Positions 34,417 to 46,634 of a stretch of 64,000 bases of DNA are shown piece by piece. The translations under genes and the position numbers were made by a program. The notes beneath the pieces were generated by a model, which was given only the letters and a program-made list of their open reading frames with translations, had not been told where the DNA came from and did no database searches. Numbering within the stretch: position 1 is the first letter of the stretch; each line of letters starts with the position of its first letter. Source of the stretch: Chrysoperla carnea (Eukaryota; Arthropoda; Insecta; Neuroptera; Chrysopidae); the NCBI RefSeq assembly GCF_905475395.1, contig NC_058337.1, positions 12,202,983 through 12,266,982 on the forward strand, in the 5' to 3' direction.

Positions 34417-35071
34417 TTAAGGATGTATGAGCACGTTAGTGGGGGCACAAATTTAAAAAATATATATTTTCAATTTTGATGATAAATTATGTTATAACTT
34501 GACGATATAAGACGAAAAGTAAGAATACAATTTTTCGATATCTGGTGTAATTTTCAAATATTGAAAATTGAAAATTTTGTTTAATTATTCCGCTTTCGAT
34601 ATTTCGCAAACCAAGGCACATATTGAAAAACCTTATTCTTATTTTTCGTCTACATTCATGAAGTTATAACAAAATTCATGATCAAAGTTGAAAATAAGAT
34701 AAAAATAAGTTCAACCCTAAATCTACCCTGCTCTTACATCCCTTGTATGAATGGAGACTTGGTTTCTTTCTTTTCTATGCCTTTGCTTATACGTTTACTT
34801 TCTATTAAAAAGTTTTTATTTTTGTTTTCATTCATTATAAGTGCAAATTATCAAAAATTTTCAAAATATGTCGTTTTTTGAGATTCCTCCATAAGAGCCA
34901 ATGTATTTTATATCGATTTTCAATGACGTTTTCTTAAAAATTGACATGGATACCTAAGCTGAAATTTTAATTCAGTAAAAGTCTAGTCTTTCTTCTTTGA
35001 GTAAAATTCTGCCTATAAAAAAATTTTGAACCTTTAAATCAAACATTGTTGTCATGCTCATACATTCTTAA
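34417..35071 (+). mobile_element. piggyBac-type MITE with TTAA target duplication
   Basis: TTAA-GGATGTATGAGCA at the left and TGCTCATACATTC-TTAA at the right give 13-bp inverted ends (one mismatch) inside a TTAA duplication, the piggyBac signature. It aligns with the inverted copy in CEP78 intron 7. The interior (about 647 bp) has no transposase. The 67-codon frame inside is a chance frame. Confidence 0.88.
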
Positions 35072-35178
35072 TAATATTTAATTAATATAACAATGTTATT
35101 TTATTACGTACTCCCATTAAATACGAACCGCAACCCGACCCGCAACCCTGTCATGTTAGAAGTTGAACAAATAGCCTG

Positions 35179-35322
35179 ATCAGACAGACAACCGGAAATG
35201 GATTAATCAAGTGATTTTATGAATACCTAAATTTTGTTTGTAGTGTCAATATTTCTAAGCGTTTGCAAACTTGGGACTAAACTTAGTATACCTTGGTATA
35301 TATTTCATATATACGTGGTATA
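35179..35322 (-). mobile_element. HINE-like family, left-end fragment (copy 4)
   Basis: Read on the minus strand, the copy has the left hairpin (complement of ATATATACGTGGTATA), CCCAAGTTTGC, the CACTTGATTAATCCATTTCC block and a shortened microsatellite (complement of CAGACAGACAACCGG). The right portion is missing. Confidence 0.8.
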
Positions 35323-37916
35323 AAAATTGGTTTAGAATTACATGCATGAGTTAGTTATAAAAATGACAGCGTAGTCTTTTATAACCACTTGGTACAAAAA
35401 GCAAAAAATTACTATTAGATTAAATATTTCATTTAAATACATTTTTTAATTTAATTTACAAATTAATAAATGTCAACCACATAATAATAAAATTAAAAAT
35501 ATTCCTTCATACTTATTTACAGTGTAAACTGGTTTACAATTGTTTTTTTATTACTAAAGGTAAAATCTCTTTCAATAATCATTAGTTCCCTGTCATTTAT
35601 ATTTAAATATAATTTATATCATCTTATTTTTATTTTTACATTATAATAAAATGTTATGATCATTACGAATTAATATGTGGAGTAATATTATTACATAGTT
35701 ATCAAATAAATTATTATTCTAGAAAACTGGATCGATTTATAATATTTCTTGAAAACTTTCATATTGAATTGCGAAAATCCAAAGACATGAAGATAATTCA
35801 TGAAGTTTGAAAATTCTAAAGCATTTTAAAACATTCTAAAAATCGCTTGTGTATGACAAAAATAGACTTAACTCATCACGCTTTTTTATCAACCGCAAAC
35901 TATTTATTGATGAAATTTTATCTAGATTCCAATTTCGGACTTGTCCGCCATCCGGGTACCGAGAAACATACAATGTGCAATGTTTTTTAGCAAACATTGA
36001 GTTACTTGGTTAAGGATATATGCAAGGATTGAATAATACTAGGAATTTAAATAAACCTTTATAAATACATTTTTTGATTCACATAGTTTCCAAAAATCAT
36101 AAAAAAATTCCTAGGTCATCGGGCTTTTTATTACTATTTTACCGTTCAAAGTTGTCTGAAAAAATGATGAATCATATAGGTTATCCTTTCCAATTGGATA
36201 TTTCTATATCAAAAAATCTAGAGAGTGTAATAAAAAACTATCTAAAATATTTAGACAATCTTGTTTATAATAATACCATCAAAATATAATGTTGCCGATG
36301 ATATAAAAGCAAAATTTTAATTTAATTATGAGTTCATTGAAGATCCATCATTTGATGAACAGAGACAACTATAGTTAGAGTATTGATGATTGTAGAGAGA
36401 TATTATCAAATTTACAAGCAGCACTTGCACACAATATATTTTATATTTTTGTAGTTGTGTGGTATTGTAAAGCTAATATTTTATTAGCGTGTTGTTGTAC
36501 GTACCGTGCAATAAACCAAATTTTTTTACAACTCTGTAGGGAAACAAACACCTTAAATACAATTAACTCCATTAAAATAAGCATATCTTATTTCAAACCC
36601 TATTATTTTGAACCAAAATTTACAAAAATTTAAAATAAAAATACCTACCTAAAAATTAGAAAAATATAATATTACGATCATGTCCAGAAAGTTGAATTTT
36701 CTGGCCAATTGTTGTATACTATTTTTATTTACCTATCTCTTAGCCGAAAATAAGGCTCATCAATTGTTGAAATAACGACGATAATCTTTTTGACATAGTT
36801 TGACATTTTTTGTATTAAGTTGAACTAAGTCAAAATCAATTCTTAAAATTTTAGGAGGGATTGCCCCATTACTAATAAATATATAAAACTTCAAAATATA
36901 TATCTGCTTCTAATAGTAACAAATAAATATTCCGATCTGTAAAATGGATTCAAGACAAATAGTTTTATAAGTGAAATTTACAAATTTTAAAAACCCCCAA
37001 CAAATTGTCCGGGTACGGAACCTTAAGCTGGCACTTGAAACGTGTCATTACTAATCGGGCCACAAAATTTTTTTCAGATACTCATTTTATTAATACTTGT
37101 CGTTTTAAAAAATGATAAGGTCTTCCATTTTATTGATTAGCTATCTTGTCAAATTTAACTTTAGGTTAAAATAACTCAATAAAAATATATGTATAAGTCT
37201 CCAAAACATTCGCTATGTCTGAAATTGAACAATATTATGACAGAACATTTTTTATTTAATTTTATTAAGTATTTGCTTAATAGCCAGATCGTTAATTGAA
37301 AAAGTATTAAGACTAAAGAAGTAAAGTATAAAGTCTTGTGTTTAATAACATGAAAAAATATTTTCCATGTTTTGAAACAAACACTATTTTTTTCGATTAT
37401 TTTATTAACATATAAATGATCTACCCATTTTAATATTTTAATATTTTAATAGACTAAGATAAAACGGTATCGAATGAGTGAATAAATATTATACAAAAAA
37501 TACCCTTCCGCAAAAATATCAAAATAGGAGAAGTATTTTGCAACCTTTTCGTCAAAACAATTATTTTCAGTATACCTATTTTCGTTAAGTTTGGGTTTTT
37601 AAGTTTTAACGTAGAGATGAAACTGACGTGAAGTATTTGTTGTTGTTCAAAGTAAATGTACCATTTGGTTTTTCAATATAATAGAAATAAAATAATAAAC
37701 ATTGAAAATTATAATTAATAGTCCCCAACTTCTCTAAATTCGAGAAACTCAACCTAACCAACTTGTAATTAAAACAATACAGAGTTATCAAAAAATAAAA
37801 TAAGAAACGTTCAAGAAAATAAAAATGAAGAAGACAAAAAATCCAACAGAGTTAAATATGATAATAAATTTAAAAAAAAAATTTGGAAAACGGTTGACCC
37901 TGTAGGTCATCCCTGT
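35323..37916. other. AT-rich intergenic stretch
   Basis: No gene is supportable. GTCCGGGTACGGAACCTTAA near 37008 matches, in inverted orientation, the GGGTTCCGTACCCG motif near 60060, so both may be fragments of one old repeat family. Confidence 0.4.
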
Positions 37917-38705
37917 AACTTCCCGCTAAGTATTGACTCATAACGTGTAAAAAATTTTATCTATTCTGATGTTATATCCACTCGCATTTTATTGTAATTA
38001 GATGTGATCTTAGACTAAAATCTGATAAAATTTTTATTTAATTAAATTAGATTAAATTAGACTAAAATCTGATTAAACACTATTTTTTAAATTTTCAAAT
38101 CGCGATAACTTTAGAAGGAATAAACCGATTTTCACGCGGTTGGTGACATTCGACGCAGTTTTTGAAGCTTTCATGAAGAATCTTTAAGTTTCAATTGATA
38201 GAACAAAAAATTTTGAGGTTATTCCGAAAAAACGCTTTTTTGGGTTTTCTTTCGTCAACTATAACTCACGAACGAATCAACCGATTTTGACCGGACTGAT
38301 CGACGTGGTTTTTTGATGTTGAGAGCTGATTAGTTTTTGGAATTGATCGATACAGCCGTTTACAAGTTATTAAAAAAAAAAACACTTTTTTTGCAGTTTT
38401 TTTTGAGATTTCTCGGAATCTATCGGTCCAAATAGGCCTCAAAATCTAAGTTTGGTCAAGCCCTTTCGAATGGCACCAACCGCGATCAAATCGGACAAGC
38501 CGTTCAAAAGTTATGAGAGGTTTACGTACATCCACACACACACACACACACACACACTCATACATACATACAGACATACAGACACCCTCGCGGAAGTAGT
38601 CAGGGAAGCTTCCTGACACCTTAAAACGTCGAGATTTGATGAAAACTCGATTTTGGCAAAACGGGGTGAAAACAATAACTTCCTTATTTTCTTAGCGGGA
38701 AGTTA
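37917..38705. mobile_element. MITE-like element with TAACTTCCCGCTAAG ends
   Basis: The terminal inverted repeat is 14-15 bp (AACTTCCCGCTAAG at the left, CTTAGCGGGAAGTT at the right). Inside are repeated phrases such as AACCGATTTT, and a (CA)n tract at 38528-38560 followed by (CATA)n/(CAGA)n. The tail has CTTCCTGACACC, AAAACGTCGAGATTTG and ATTTTGGCAAAACGGGGTGA. I know this wording as a repeat widespread in insects, but cannot give its class. No ORF and no clear target duplication were seen. Confidence 0.75.
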
Positions 38706-38767
38706 AAAATTGTGACTGCTGCTGAATTCGAACTAAGTAATCACTAAAATAACAAAATAGATACTCA

Positions 38768-39089
38768 TTTTTCAATTCTCTTTAATTAAGATTACTAGAC
38801 AAGATATTTGTCAATATTTAGTTTACGAATGTGTAACATATTATATATCAAAATTAGTCGAACAGATCATGATGTAAATATCGTGTGCATGATTAAATAA
38901 AACAACAACAATTAGTAATAATAATAAATAAGTGGATAAACAAATTTAAAAAATTCATTGAGTTGAAAAAATTGCATTCGTGTCTAGAACTCGAATAGCC
39001 TAATTGGTAGGGCGCTTGACATGAATCCAAGAAGTCCGGGTTCGAGTCCTGGCTCGAGTGTATTTTTTTCAATTCTCTTTAATTAAGAT
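38768..39089. repeat. 25-bp direct repeats bracketing a tRNA-like unit
   Basis: TTTTTCAATTCTCTTTAATT followed by AAGAT occurs at 38768-38792 and again at 39065-39089. The second copy starts inside the T-run after the tRNA-like sequence. ATACTCAT also precedes the first copy and follows the second. This could be a long target duplication around an inserted pol III retrocopy, or a local tandem duplication. Confidence 0.6.
38989..39060 (+). tRNA. tRNA-like sequence (pseudogene or SINE head)
   Basis: A cloverleaf of 72 bases can be drawn. The acceptor pairs ACTCGAA with CTCGAGT (six of seven). There is a D-arm GCC-TAATTGGTAG-GGC and a T-arm CCGGG-TTCGAGT-CCTGG. The B box GGTTCGAGTCC is perfect, and TAGCCTAATTGG serves as A box. 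T8 at 39062-39069 would terminate pol III. The anticodon arm is poor: CTTGA pairs badly with CCAAG, and loop CATGAAT lacks U33. A functional tRNA (nominal anticodon TGA) is unlikely. Confidence 0.55.
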
Positions 39090-40151
39090 ACTCATGCCTT
39101 AATTGATCCATCCGATCAGGTAACCAATGTACAACGACGAAGTGACCATAATATAACATATAAATACAAATATACAGTCAAGTGATTGTGCTACGACTAG
39201 TAAGTAAATTCCATTTTCTCATTATACTATTCCAGTTTCTCCTGGGCTACCTGCCTGTATTATAATATTGTTGAATCCTACTTTCAGGTAGGTAAAAATT
39301 AATAATATGCCTCAAAATATTATATTTGTATAAAAATAAATACTTGTAATAATATACATTTAATTGAAATTATTAACTGTGAGAATTCAACAATTACATA
39401 TAAAATATTTTAATATTCAATATTGCAACAAAAAAAGTGATGTGGGCACCACAATGACTTCCTTGTACACTTATAAACTAGTCAAAATGGATAATCACTA
39501 AGTGACGAAATTATTAAGTATGAAATTATTTGAGACTTCCGTTTCAAATTTTCAAGGTGAATTCTATTAGAACTTTTTCGGCATATACCATAGCTTTTGA
39601 AATATTGATGCCTAAAGATTTAGAGAAAATCACTAATAAAAAAAAGAATGCCGCTTGTTATAATTTTTTTTATAGGAAAATATTTTTCATCCTTAAGAAA
39701 TTAACTTTAAGAAAATTAGCCTTGCTATAATAAATCATGCTTTTTAAAACATTTCAATATGGGACTCATATGGACTGCTTGTAACGGACATTAGTGAGAA
39801 TGCACATACATTATACACGATTTAAAGATAATCCTAAGAAAATATGATTTTTTAGCCCTTCCCGAGAAACGTCCTTAAGGGCTAGTAAAAAAAGACTACT
39901 ATTGAAATCTAAAAATCACAAATTCTCGATTTTTTGAAAATCATTAATTGAAAACCATGAAACCGTTATGTACAAGAAAGCTTAGAAGTAAATGTGCAAA
40001 ATTAGATATTACAAAGGTCTTAAATTCAAAATTTTCGTTTCGAGTCATGCGAGGTATTGATCGATTTTTTTTAACGAAGCTCACAAGTGGAGGTGGAATT
40101 TATTCCGAATCCTATTAATTTTTTTAAAATTTTTCTGCTTTAGCATCTTTT
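39090..40151. other. AT-rich intergenic stretch
   Basis: No gene found. The 66-codon plus frame near 39530 becomes Lys/Phe-rich and is not supported. Confidence 0.45.
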
Positions 40152-40819
40152 TATACCATGTATATATGAAATATACATAGTATTATAAGTTTAGTCCCAA
40201 GTTATACCATGTATGTATGAAATATACATAGTATTATAAGTTTAGTCCCAAGTTTGTAACGCTTAAAAATAATGATGCTAGGAAAAAAATTTTGTCATAG
40301 GTGTTCATAGAATCACCTAATTAGTCCATTTCCGGTTGTCCGTCCGTCCGTCCGTCTGTGGTCACGATAACTCAAATACGAAAAAAGATATCCAGCTGAA
40401 ATTTTTACAGCGTACTCAGGACGTAAAAAGTGAGGTCAAGTTCGTAAATGAGCATCATAGGTCAATTGGGTCTTGGGTCCGTAGGACCCATCTTATAAAC
40501 TGTTAGAGATAGAACAAAAGTTTAAATGTAAAAAATGTTCCTTATCAAAAATTAAACAACTTTTGTTTGAAACATTTTTTTGTAAACATCACTGTTTACC
40601 CGTGAGGCCGCCAATTAGGCGGAAATTTTATAATATGTGTACAAACTATACACTAAATGTCGGTCGGTAATGCAGAACACTATAAAGTCATTTACATATG
40701 TACTATACTTGATTATCAGTTATGTATGTGTCACATGTTTGTATGTGTAATAAAGAAATCAACACTGACTATGCATGGTATTTCAACAATTAACTCAGTC
40801 AATTGTTTGTTTTCACTTG
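40152..40819 (+). mobile_element. HINE-like family, full copy with duplicated left hairpin (copy 5)
   Basis: The first 51 bp (TATACCATGTATATATGAAA to CCCAAGT) are tandemly duplicated, restarting at 40203. Next come the AATCACCTAATTAGTCCATT block, four GTCC/GTCT units, the GTTTACCCGTGAGGCCGCC block, ATGCATGGTATTTC, the AACAATT/AATTGTT stem-loop and the CACTTG end. T-rich DNA flanks both ends. Confidence 0.9.
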
Positions 40820-43800
40820 TTTTTAAATAATTTTTAATGTTAAACAATTTATATCATTTATGAATGTTGAATTTAAATTTTATTTTGTTTCAGACATTTA
40901 ACTCGAGATATAAAGGCCCATGTAGTAAAATCGACCTTTATAGTGGTTTCGAAAATGGTCCTTTTATTTTGGAAAAACGACTGTTTAGTAATATCTGCAA
41001 AACTTTGCCCAAGTGTTGGAATATTTTCGGCAAATGGTTTAGGTCTGTACTCACGTCTGACAATTTTTTTTCTAGTTGAGTGGAAAAATCTGACTGGTTG
41101 GTTGATTTAAAAAAATATGTGTAGCCTCGTTCTAAACGTTCGGCGAAAAACACATGCTTGTTGGGAAAAGTGTCGCAGATAATACTAACCAGCTGTTTTT
41201 CTCAAATAATGTAACTTTTTGCGAATGCTCTGTTCCGAAGATTATCCTATATTGGATGCTAATCTACTGAGTTTGACGGCCCAACAAAACAAAATTAAAA
41301 AATAAATTTTTTTAATCGAATATTGACAATTGACTTTTGGCTCACATGAAATATGTACAATCGTGTGTATGGACGTAGCACTACTACTCCAAATTATTCA
41401 GGAAAATTCCATAAAAAACTCGAAAACTTTTTTCGCGATTACAATACTTCCATTAGTTACTACAACGAAGTGAAACAACTTTAAAATTACTAATATTTAT
41501 TTGATTAAAATCTGTCTGAAACATTTTTATATTATTTGTTAATGGGATGTAATGTAAATAAAATGATATCCAGTTGACTTGACGCGACTTTTACATGTAG
41601 CCTTTTATTTATTGACTTTAACTTATCTGCCCAGTACAACATAATGGTGTTTGATGTAAATTATGGTACCCATGCATTTATTCTGATATTATTTTCAATG
41701 TCGAAAATCATTTTAACTGAATTTGCATGTTTGTGGTCTGCTAATGCGAAGGATACAATTTTTGGTAAACTTCATGTGTGTGTGAGTGGGGATATGGGTT
41801 TTTAGAGAATTTTTAATAAAATGATATAACTATTGTTTTTGTATGGAATTATGATTTTGAATCAGGTCTTTTTTTGACAAAAGTGGAAAGATTATATATA
41901 AGTTTTACCTATAACAAAGCTGTTTTTATATTTTCATGATAATTTTAAAGTTACAGACAGTTATAAGAACTTTTTTTCCTATCATTTGAATCATTTTAGC
42001 AAGCCCTTAATTATGATCACGCATATATATTTTTGAAAAGGTATGATGTTTAATTATTGGCTTAGCTGATAATAAATTCTGAGTTACTAATTTGTAAACT
42101 TGTATTGTATTTTTATTTATATTATTTTTAATATATTTAAAATTCAAGGTTTTACCTTTTTGTAAAATTAATACAGATTACAAAAAAAAGTAAAAAAATA
42201 AAAAAAAATAAAAATGAAATATTTATCTACAAATATGTTTGTTTAATAATTTTAAACTAATTTAATGATTCAAGATGATATAATTATTTATTCTATCTTC
42301 CTTGAATGGATTATGCATAGATTGTTATTTAGATTATGCATAGATTGTTATTTATTACTTTATTGGTCCTCCATATAAAACACATATTACGATATAGTCT
42401 TAGGGCTTACGTTGATTTTGATGCGGGATTAACATAATTAACACGATATGATGGTAATAAATAGTTATATGAACAAAACCTTCATGTTTCGGCTACTTTT
42501 TTACATTTCGAGTAACTTTGTCTCCCTTTGATGGGCTGTATCTCGGACACTATTGAGTCTAGAAAATCCTTTTAAATACCAAATTTTAGCAAATTTAATG
42601 TTCTACAACTTTGTACTGGACTATAGAACACAAAATTGGCTTAAGTAACGAGATATAAGCGAAAAACTGTAAGAAGTACGAAAATTTTGGTGTTTTTGCC
42701 CCTCAACCTCAAGTTAGCACTGGGTCCTCGAGGTTGAAAACTTATTATAGACATCCTAGAGTACCCCCAAATACCCTGTAAAAATTTCATTAACTTCGGA
42801 GTACTTTCCAGATAGAAAGTGCATGTGTACTGGAATATGTACCATGCATCACATTACGTGCTTCTTTTGTAATGCGTATAATTCAAAAACTACTCGACGG
42901 ATTGTCACGCAATTTTTTTTATTTTGTAGATAATATTATCAGGTTTTATTTAAATTAAAAAATACGTGACCATATCGAAGGAAATTTAGTTGTTATTTTC
43001 ACTAGAATGAAAAATTTTATGGAAAAATTACACATTTTTCTTAATATTCGGCCGCTATTAAATGATAATAATTAAATTTAATAATAATGCTTATAATTTG
43101 TCTTACGTAGTTAGTTAAAATTTTTTATTAATATTATTTAAAAAATATAATGCTTTAATTAGCCTTTTTCCTCAGATGATCCGATAGATGTGCAGTCCGC
43201 CACCAAATTAGCAACGAGTAACATACATAATAAAAGTAATTACGATTAGCTAATTCATACTGATGACGACTACTTGGTAGTCGAAATACGTATTTATAAA
43301 AAACAAAAAACTGATCTAGGAAAATAGGGCAAAAATCGATTTATTTCATTTTTTGACTTGTTTCAATGGAAAATTACGTTATAATATATAGTGAAAGCAA
43401 AGTTGAGAGACAAAGCATTAATAATTCTGCTTGTGATTTTATCATTTCTCCATGCGATGGCGTATTTAAAGCGATGTGTTTGACGTCACTGCCGTTTGAA
43501 TGTATAGTTTAGAAAAACCATTTTCGATTGTACAATTACATGAAAAATCAATTTAAACAAAATTTTTTTGAATTCTTCTCAGTAATTTTTACTAAACTTT
43601 CGAAAAAAAATAATAGAATTAAAAAACATGCAATTTCTCTATTGAAGAGCGGACTGTTTTTAGTGAAAAATTCGTGCACATTAATTTTTAATTAAATTGT
43701 GGCAAGATTACTCTTGTTCATAGAGGTCGCGAGAGTGTTTCAAACAAGAATATTTAAACATCTTTAATGTCACGAAAATATAACGGGGTTATTATTAACA

Positions 43801-43906
43801 AAAAAATCGATCACTTTATAAGGACAATAGTTGATGTAATCGTACTTTTTATTTATTTGATGGATGCATAAATCATTGAATGGATATTTATATATATATA
43901 TATATA
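40820..43906. other. intergenic stretch, AT-rich, no gene
   Basis: Frames at 40864-41153 on both strands oppose each other and are not recognisable. At 42309-42354 a 23-bp unit (GATTATGCATAGATTGTTAT + TTA) is repeated twice in tandem. Bases 42510-42860 contain GATGGGCTGTATCTCGGACA and GGGTCCTCGAGGTTG and read like an old interspersed repeat. A (TA)n tract at about 43888-43906 borders the palindrome that follows. Confidence 0.45.
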
Positions 43907-44760
43907 CAACGTGTTCTGTTATTAACTGCAGAAACCTAACTTTTCAAAATAAGCTCACCAAGAGCAACAAAAAAACTCTTTTCCAAATTTCGATCAGAGC
44001 CTTAATTTGGGAGCTACAGGTATTACAAAAATTGATAAATTTGATTATTCATTGGCTGTCATTCAATAATCAGTAGCCAATGATAATTAGAAGATATTAG
44101 TAAATTTTTTTTAAATAATATTCAACTGAGGTAGGGATTTTTAGAAATTAAAACATGATTTGATTCGATTATATTATTTTGCAAAAACATTCAATTATTG
44201 TACTTAAACAAACAAACTATGTGTCAATGGGTGTGGTTTGCTTGCTTAGGTCCAATGATAAATTGTTTACTTATAAGTATTATTACTTTCTCAGAATATT
44301 AAAAAACAAAAAATGTATAAAAATATTAAATTGTCCCACTTTTTATAATTTAAATATTTTTATTCTATTATTCTGAGAAAATAATAATAATTATAAGTAA
44401 ACAACTTATCATTGGACCTAAGCAAGCAAACCACACCCATTGACACGTAATTTGTTTGTTTAAGTACAATAATTTAATGTTTTTGCAAAATAATATAATC
44501 GAATCAAATCATGTTTTAATTTCTAAAAATCCCTACCTCAGTTGAATATTATTTAAAAAAAATTTACTAATATCTTCTAATTATCATTGGCTACTGATTA
44601 TTGAATGACAGCCAATGAATAATCAAATTTATCAATTTTTGTCATACCTGTAGCTCCCAAATTAAGGCTCAGATCGAAATTTGGAAAAGAGTTTTTTTGT
44701 TGCTCTTGATGAGCTTATTTTGAAAAGTTAGGTTTCTGCAGTTAATAACAGAACACGTTG
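43907..44760. mobile_element. 854-bp near-perfect palindrome (391-bp arms)
   Basis: The left arm 43907-44297 and right arm 44370-44760 are each 391 bp and complementary with only about nine mismatches by eye and no visible indel. The spacer 44298-44369 is 72 bp. The ends are CAACGTGTTCTGTTATTAAC and its complement, sitting in TATATA on both sides, consistent with a TA-target element. Frames inside (43864-44076 and 44179-44376) are by-products. Transcription would give a very long hairpin RNA. Confidence 0.95.
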
Positions 44761-44762
44761 TA

Positions 44763-45201
44763 TATATATATCGTTACAGTTTTTGAACATGATAATTTAC
44801 TATTTTATTGACCAATAATAATTTCTATGATTTATATTTATATATACGGAAACATTTCAATGGGAAACTTTTACTTACAAAAGCTGGTAATTGCAGTTCA
44901 TGAACGTATTTTACGGTACATCTGTGTGTAGGTACGGTCCCAATAAAAGTATCGATGTTTTAGGAAAAGTTGATCCTAGAGTAAGAGGTGACTCTTCCCA
45001 GGTGGTTTAAGTCTTATTTTTATCTAAATAATATCTGAATCAAATGTAAATAATTTTTCGAAACTTAATTTTTGTCTTAATATTGCTGCTATAAAAGATT
45101 AAAATTGCAAATTCTGAGTAAACCATGAGAGTAATCGTTGTTTATGAAGAGCCCATTTTTTGTAATATACAGTTAACTTCATCTAAATTCTATACTTAAA
45201 A
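44763..45201. other. AT-rich spacer between repeats
   Basis: No gene, inverted ends or family motif was recognised. Confidence 0.45.
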
Positions 45202-45632
45202 CAAGTGAAAACAAACAATTGACTGAATTAATTGTTGAAATACCATGCATAGTCAGTGTTGATTTCTTTATCACATAACAAATACATACATGTGACACAT
45301 ACATAACTGATATTCAAGTATAGTACATATTGTTCTATTTCTAACGGTTTACAAGACCCCACGACCCATTTGACCTATGATGTTCATTTACGAACTTGAC
45401 CTCACTTTTTAAGTCCTGAGTACGCTGTAAAAATTTCAGCTCGATATCTTTTTTCGTTTTTGAATTATCGTGTCCACAGACGGACGGACGGACGGACAAC
45501 CGGAAATGAACTAATTAGGTGATTTTATGAACACCTTTGACAAAATTTTGTTCCTAGCATCATTATTTTTAAGCGTTACAAACTTGGGACTAAACTTAAT
45601 ATACTATGTATATTTCATATATACATGGTATA
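45202..45632 (-). mobile_element. HINE-like family, deleted copy (copy 6)
   Basis: Both termini are present (CAAGTGAAAACA at the low coordinate, ACATGGTATA at the high one). The block normally between TATAGTACATAT and TGTTCTAT, including GTTTACCCGTGAGGGCGCC, is deleted. Four GGAC units remain in the microsatellite. Confidence 0.9.
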
Positions 45633-46135
45633 AATATGTTATCTCCATGGGCGTAAAAAATTCAGCTACCAAAAAACCCCCAATTTAAGCCCATGAAATG
45701 ATATTAATTATAAGGTTGATTTGAGCTTTTTGTATTAAAAACAGTTGCACCACACAAATTTGTTCCAAAATCGCGCTATCCGTTCTTAAATTATGGAAGA
45801 AAAACGATTTCCAAACTGCAACTTCAAGAGCGTATAGCGCCAAAAACGGAGCAACTCTTACTAACGCATGTTTAGGTAAATCGTAAATTTATTTTAAGCT
45901 AAGCTATATGTGGAAGGACGTTGTATAGATCTTTTAGGGACATCCTGTATATGCCACTAGAGTTGTTCAGGTTCAGAAAACACCATATTGTACATTTGTA
46001 TGCCATAATTTATATACATTTAACATTACGTATCCTGTATCATATTATATGCCCTTGGTGTCTGCGAATTTTATTCATTTTAATTATCTTACATTTAATA
46101 AAATAAAATATAAAGTTTATTATTATTCTTATTTT
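45633..46135. other. spacer between two opposed repeat copies
   Basis: No gene is supported. The 61-codon frame at 45921-46106 is Ile/His/Leu-rich noise. Confidence 0.4.
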
Positions 46136-46634
46136 TATACCATGTATATATGAAATATACATAGTATATTAAGTTTAGTCCCAAGTTTGTAACGCTTAAA
46201 AATAATGATGCTAGGAAAAAAATTTTTGTCCGTCTGTGGACACGATAACTCAAAAACGAAAAAAGATATCGAGCTGTAATTTACAGCGTACTCAGGACGT
46301 AAAAAGTGAGGTCAAGTTCGTAAATGAGCATCATAGGTCAATTAGGTCTTGGGTCCGTAGGACCCATCTTGTAAACCGTTAGAGATAGAACAAAAGTTTA
46401 AATGTAAAAAATGTTCCTTATCAATTAAACAACTTTTGTTTGAAACAATTTTTCGTAAACATCACTGTTTACCCGTGAGGGCGCCAATTAGGCGGAAATT
46501 TTATAATATGTACTATACTTGATTATCAGTTATGTATGTGTCACATGTTTGTATGTGTTATGTGATAAAGAAATCAACACTGACTATGCGTGGTATTTCA
46601 ACAATTAACTCAGTCAATTGTTTGTTTTCACTTG
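46136..46634 (+). mobile_element. HINE-like family, copy 7 (terminus reference copy)
   Basis: The left hairpin TATACCATGTATAT/ATATACATAGTATA starts the copy. Near the right end, TATGCGTGGTATTT (46585-46598) is the left motif inverted. The stem AACAATT (46600-46606) and AATTGTT (46616-46622) follow, then TGTTTTCACTTG. A deletion removes the GGTGTTCATAGAATCACC block and most of the (GTCC)n. Confidence 0.9.

Noticed and set aside
38989..39060. Functional tRNA-Ser(TGA)
   Set aside because: The anticodon stem is mismatched, U33 is missing and there is no long variable arm expected of tRNA-Ser, so it is called tRNA-like only.
43864..44376. ORFs inside the long palindrome
   Set aside because: Mirror arms create paired chance frames, and the translations are low-complexity.
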